A stretch of 5,150 bases of DNA from Acidobacteriaceae bacterium (GTDB taxonomy: Bacteria > Acidobacteriota > Terriglobia > Terriglobales > Acidobacteriaceae): the NCBI GenBank assembly GCA_030042915.1, contig JASHYS010000284.1, positions 1 to 5,150 on the forward strand, given 5' to 3'. Position 1 is the first letter of the stretch. Every line of letters starts with the position of its first letter. Below, piece after piece: positions 4,885-5,150 of the stretch. Both the position numbers and the translations under genes were made by a program. The notes beneath the pieces were generated by a model, which had not been told where the DNA came from, did no database searches, and saw only the letters and a list, made by a program, of their open reading frames with translations.

Positions 4885-5112
4885 GGGGGAAACATAGCAG
4901 CGATCGGCAGAGCTCGGAGTGATGGAGATCACCGGTACTCGCTCAGCTGAGCCACTACTTAGATTTTTTTGGGCGTGGATGAGACTATAACTACTTTAGA
5001 ATCAGCACTAACATCTGAAAAATCGCTCGATTTGATGCTGCAGAAGTGCAGGTTTTGACCAGGAAAACGCGCTTTTCTGAACGAATTCTCCGCCCTGCAG
5101 CCGCTGCGGCAC
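4885..5112. other. Non-coding, partly AT-rich stretch
   Basis: No convincing gene is seen. It contains a small hairpin (GTGAT-GGAG-ATCAC, 4919-4932), the 12-base palindrome GCTCAGCTGAGC (4941-4952), a run of seven T (4964-4970), and an interrupted palindrome AAATCG-CT-CGATTT (5020-5033). It also has a CTGCA-GAAG-TGCAG stem followed by GTTTT (5038-5055). From 4961 to about 5060 it is clearly richer in A and T than the rest of the window, as expected of a promoter region for a gene running off the right edge. Confidence 0.45.
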
Positions 5113-5150
5113 ATGCGCGAATCGCTCGACTTTCGCTATTTATTCGCCTA
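5113..5150 (+). CDS. Possible start of a gene cut by the right edge
   Basis: The frame is open from 5059, after the TGA at 5056, to the window end. ATG 5113 would begin MRESLDFRYLFA. The AT-richer sequence upstream fits a promoter, but no Shine-Dalgarno site precedes this ATG, and only twelve full codons are visible. A non-ATG start upstream, such as CTG 5077, is possible. No function can be assigned. Confidence 0.25.
   Translation, partial: MRESLDFRYLFA

Noticed and set aside
4936..4960. tRNA-like D-arm string on the minus strand (GTGGCTCAGCTGAGC)
   Set aside because: No matching T arm, anticodon arm or acceptor stem can be assembled around it. It is simply a palindrome.
4941..4970. Intrinsic terminator formed by GCTCAGCTGAGC and the T run
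   Set aside because: The palindrome leaves only a four-pair stem once a loop is allowed, and the T run is 11 bases away.

Overview
The window looks like chromosomal DNA from a moderately GC-rich, free-living Gram-negative-type bacterium, most likely an Acidobacteriota (Terriglobia-like) genome. This is inferred from three things. There is a secreted DUF1501 protein. Short AGCCART heptamer arrays and GGGCCTGAAGGCCC palindromes are scattered between genes, as I recall from that phylum. The small proteins also look acidobacterial. No search was possible, so the assignment is tentative. I see no phage, IS, CRISPR or tRNA/rRNA gene.

Layout from left to right. Positions 1-1373 (+) hold most of a DUF1501 protein whose N-terminus lies off the left edge. 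It converges on a minus-strand gene across a 131-bp gap that contains a strong hairpin and a heptamer array. Positions 1505-3241 (-) hold a tandem pair of paralogous secreted proteins. Each has a signal peptide, a six-cysteine DUF4189 domain and an unnamed C-terminal domain rich in predicted beta strand. The duplication includes the upstream leader: a 69-nt block with three mismatches precedes both genes, next to GC-rich palindromes. A 280-bp divergent region (3242-3521) separates the pair from a plus-strand transglutaminase-like protein (3522-4178). That gene converges, across a second heptamer array, on a small helical minus-strand protein of 78 aa (4294-4530).

The last 620 bp (4531-5150) are mostly non-coding. 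They hold a candidate promoter for the small protein, a third heptamer array, a nested inverted-repeat element at 4812-4884 that could fold as RNA or DNA, and an AT-richer stretch. A possible new plus-strand gene begins at the right edge.

The genes do not form one obvious pathway. The DUF1501 protein and the DUF4189 pair are probably exported, while the transglutaminase-like and small helical proteins lack visible export signals. The most notable features are the leader-plus-gene duplication of the DUF4189 pair with its uncharacterised C-terminal domain, the same-orientation heptamer arrays, and the nested stem element.
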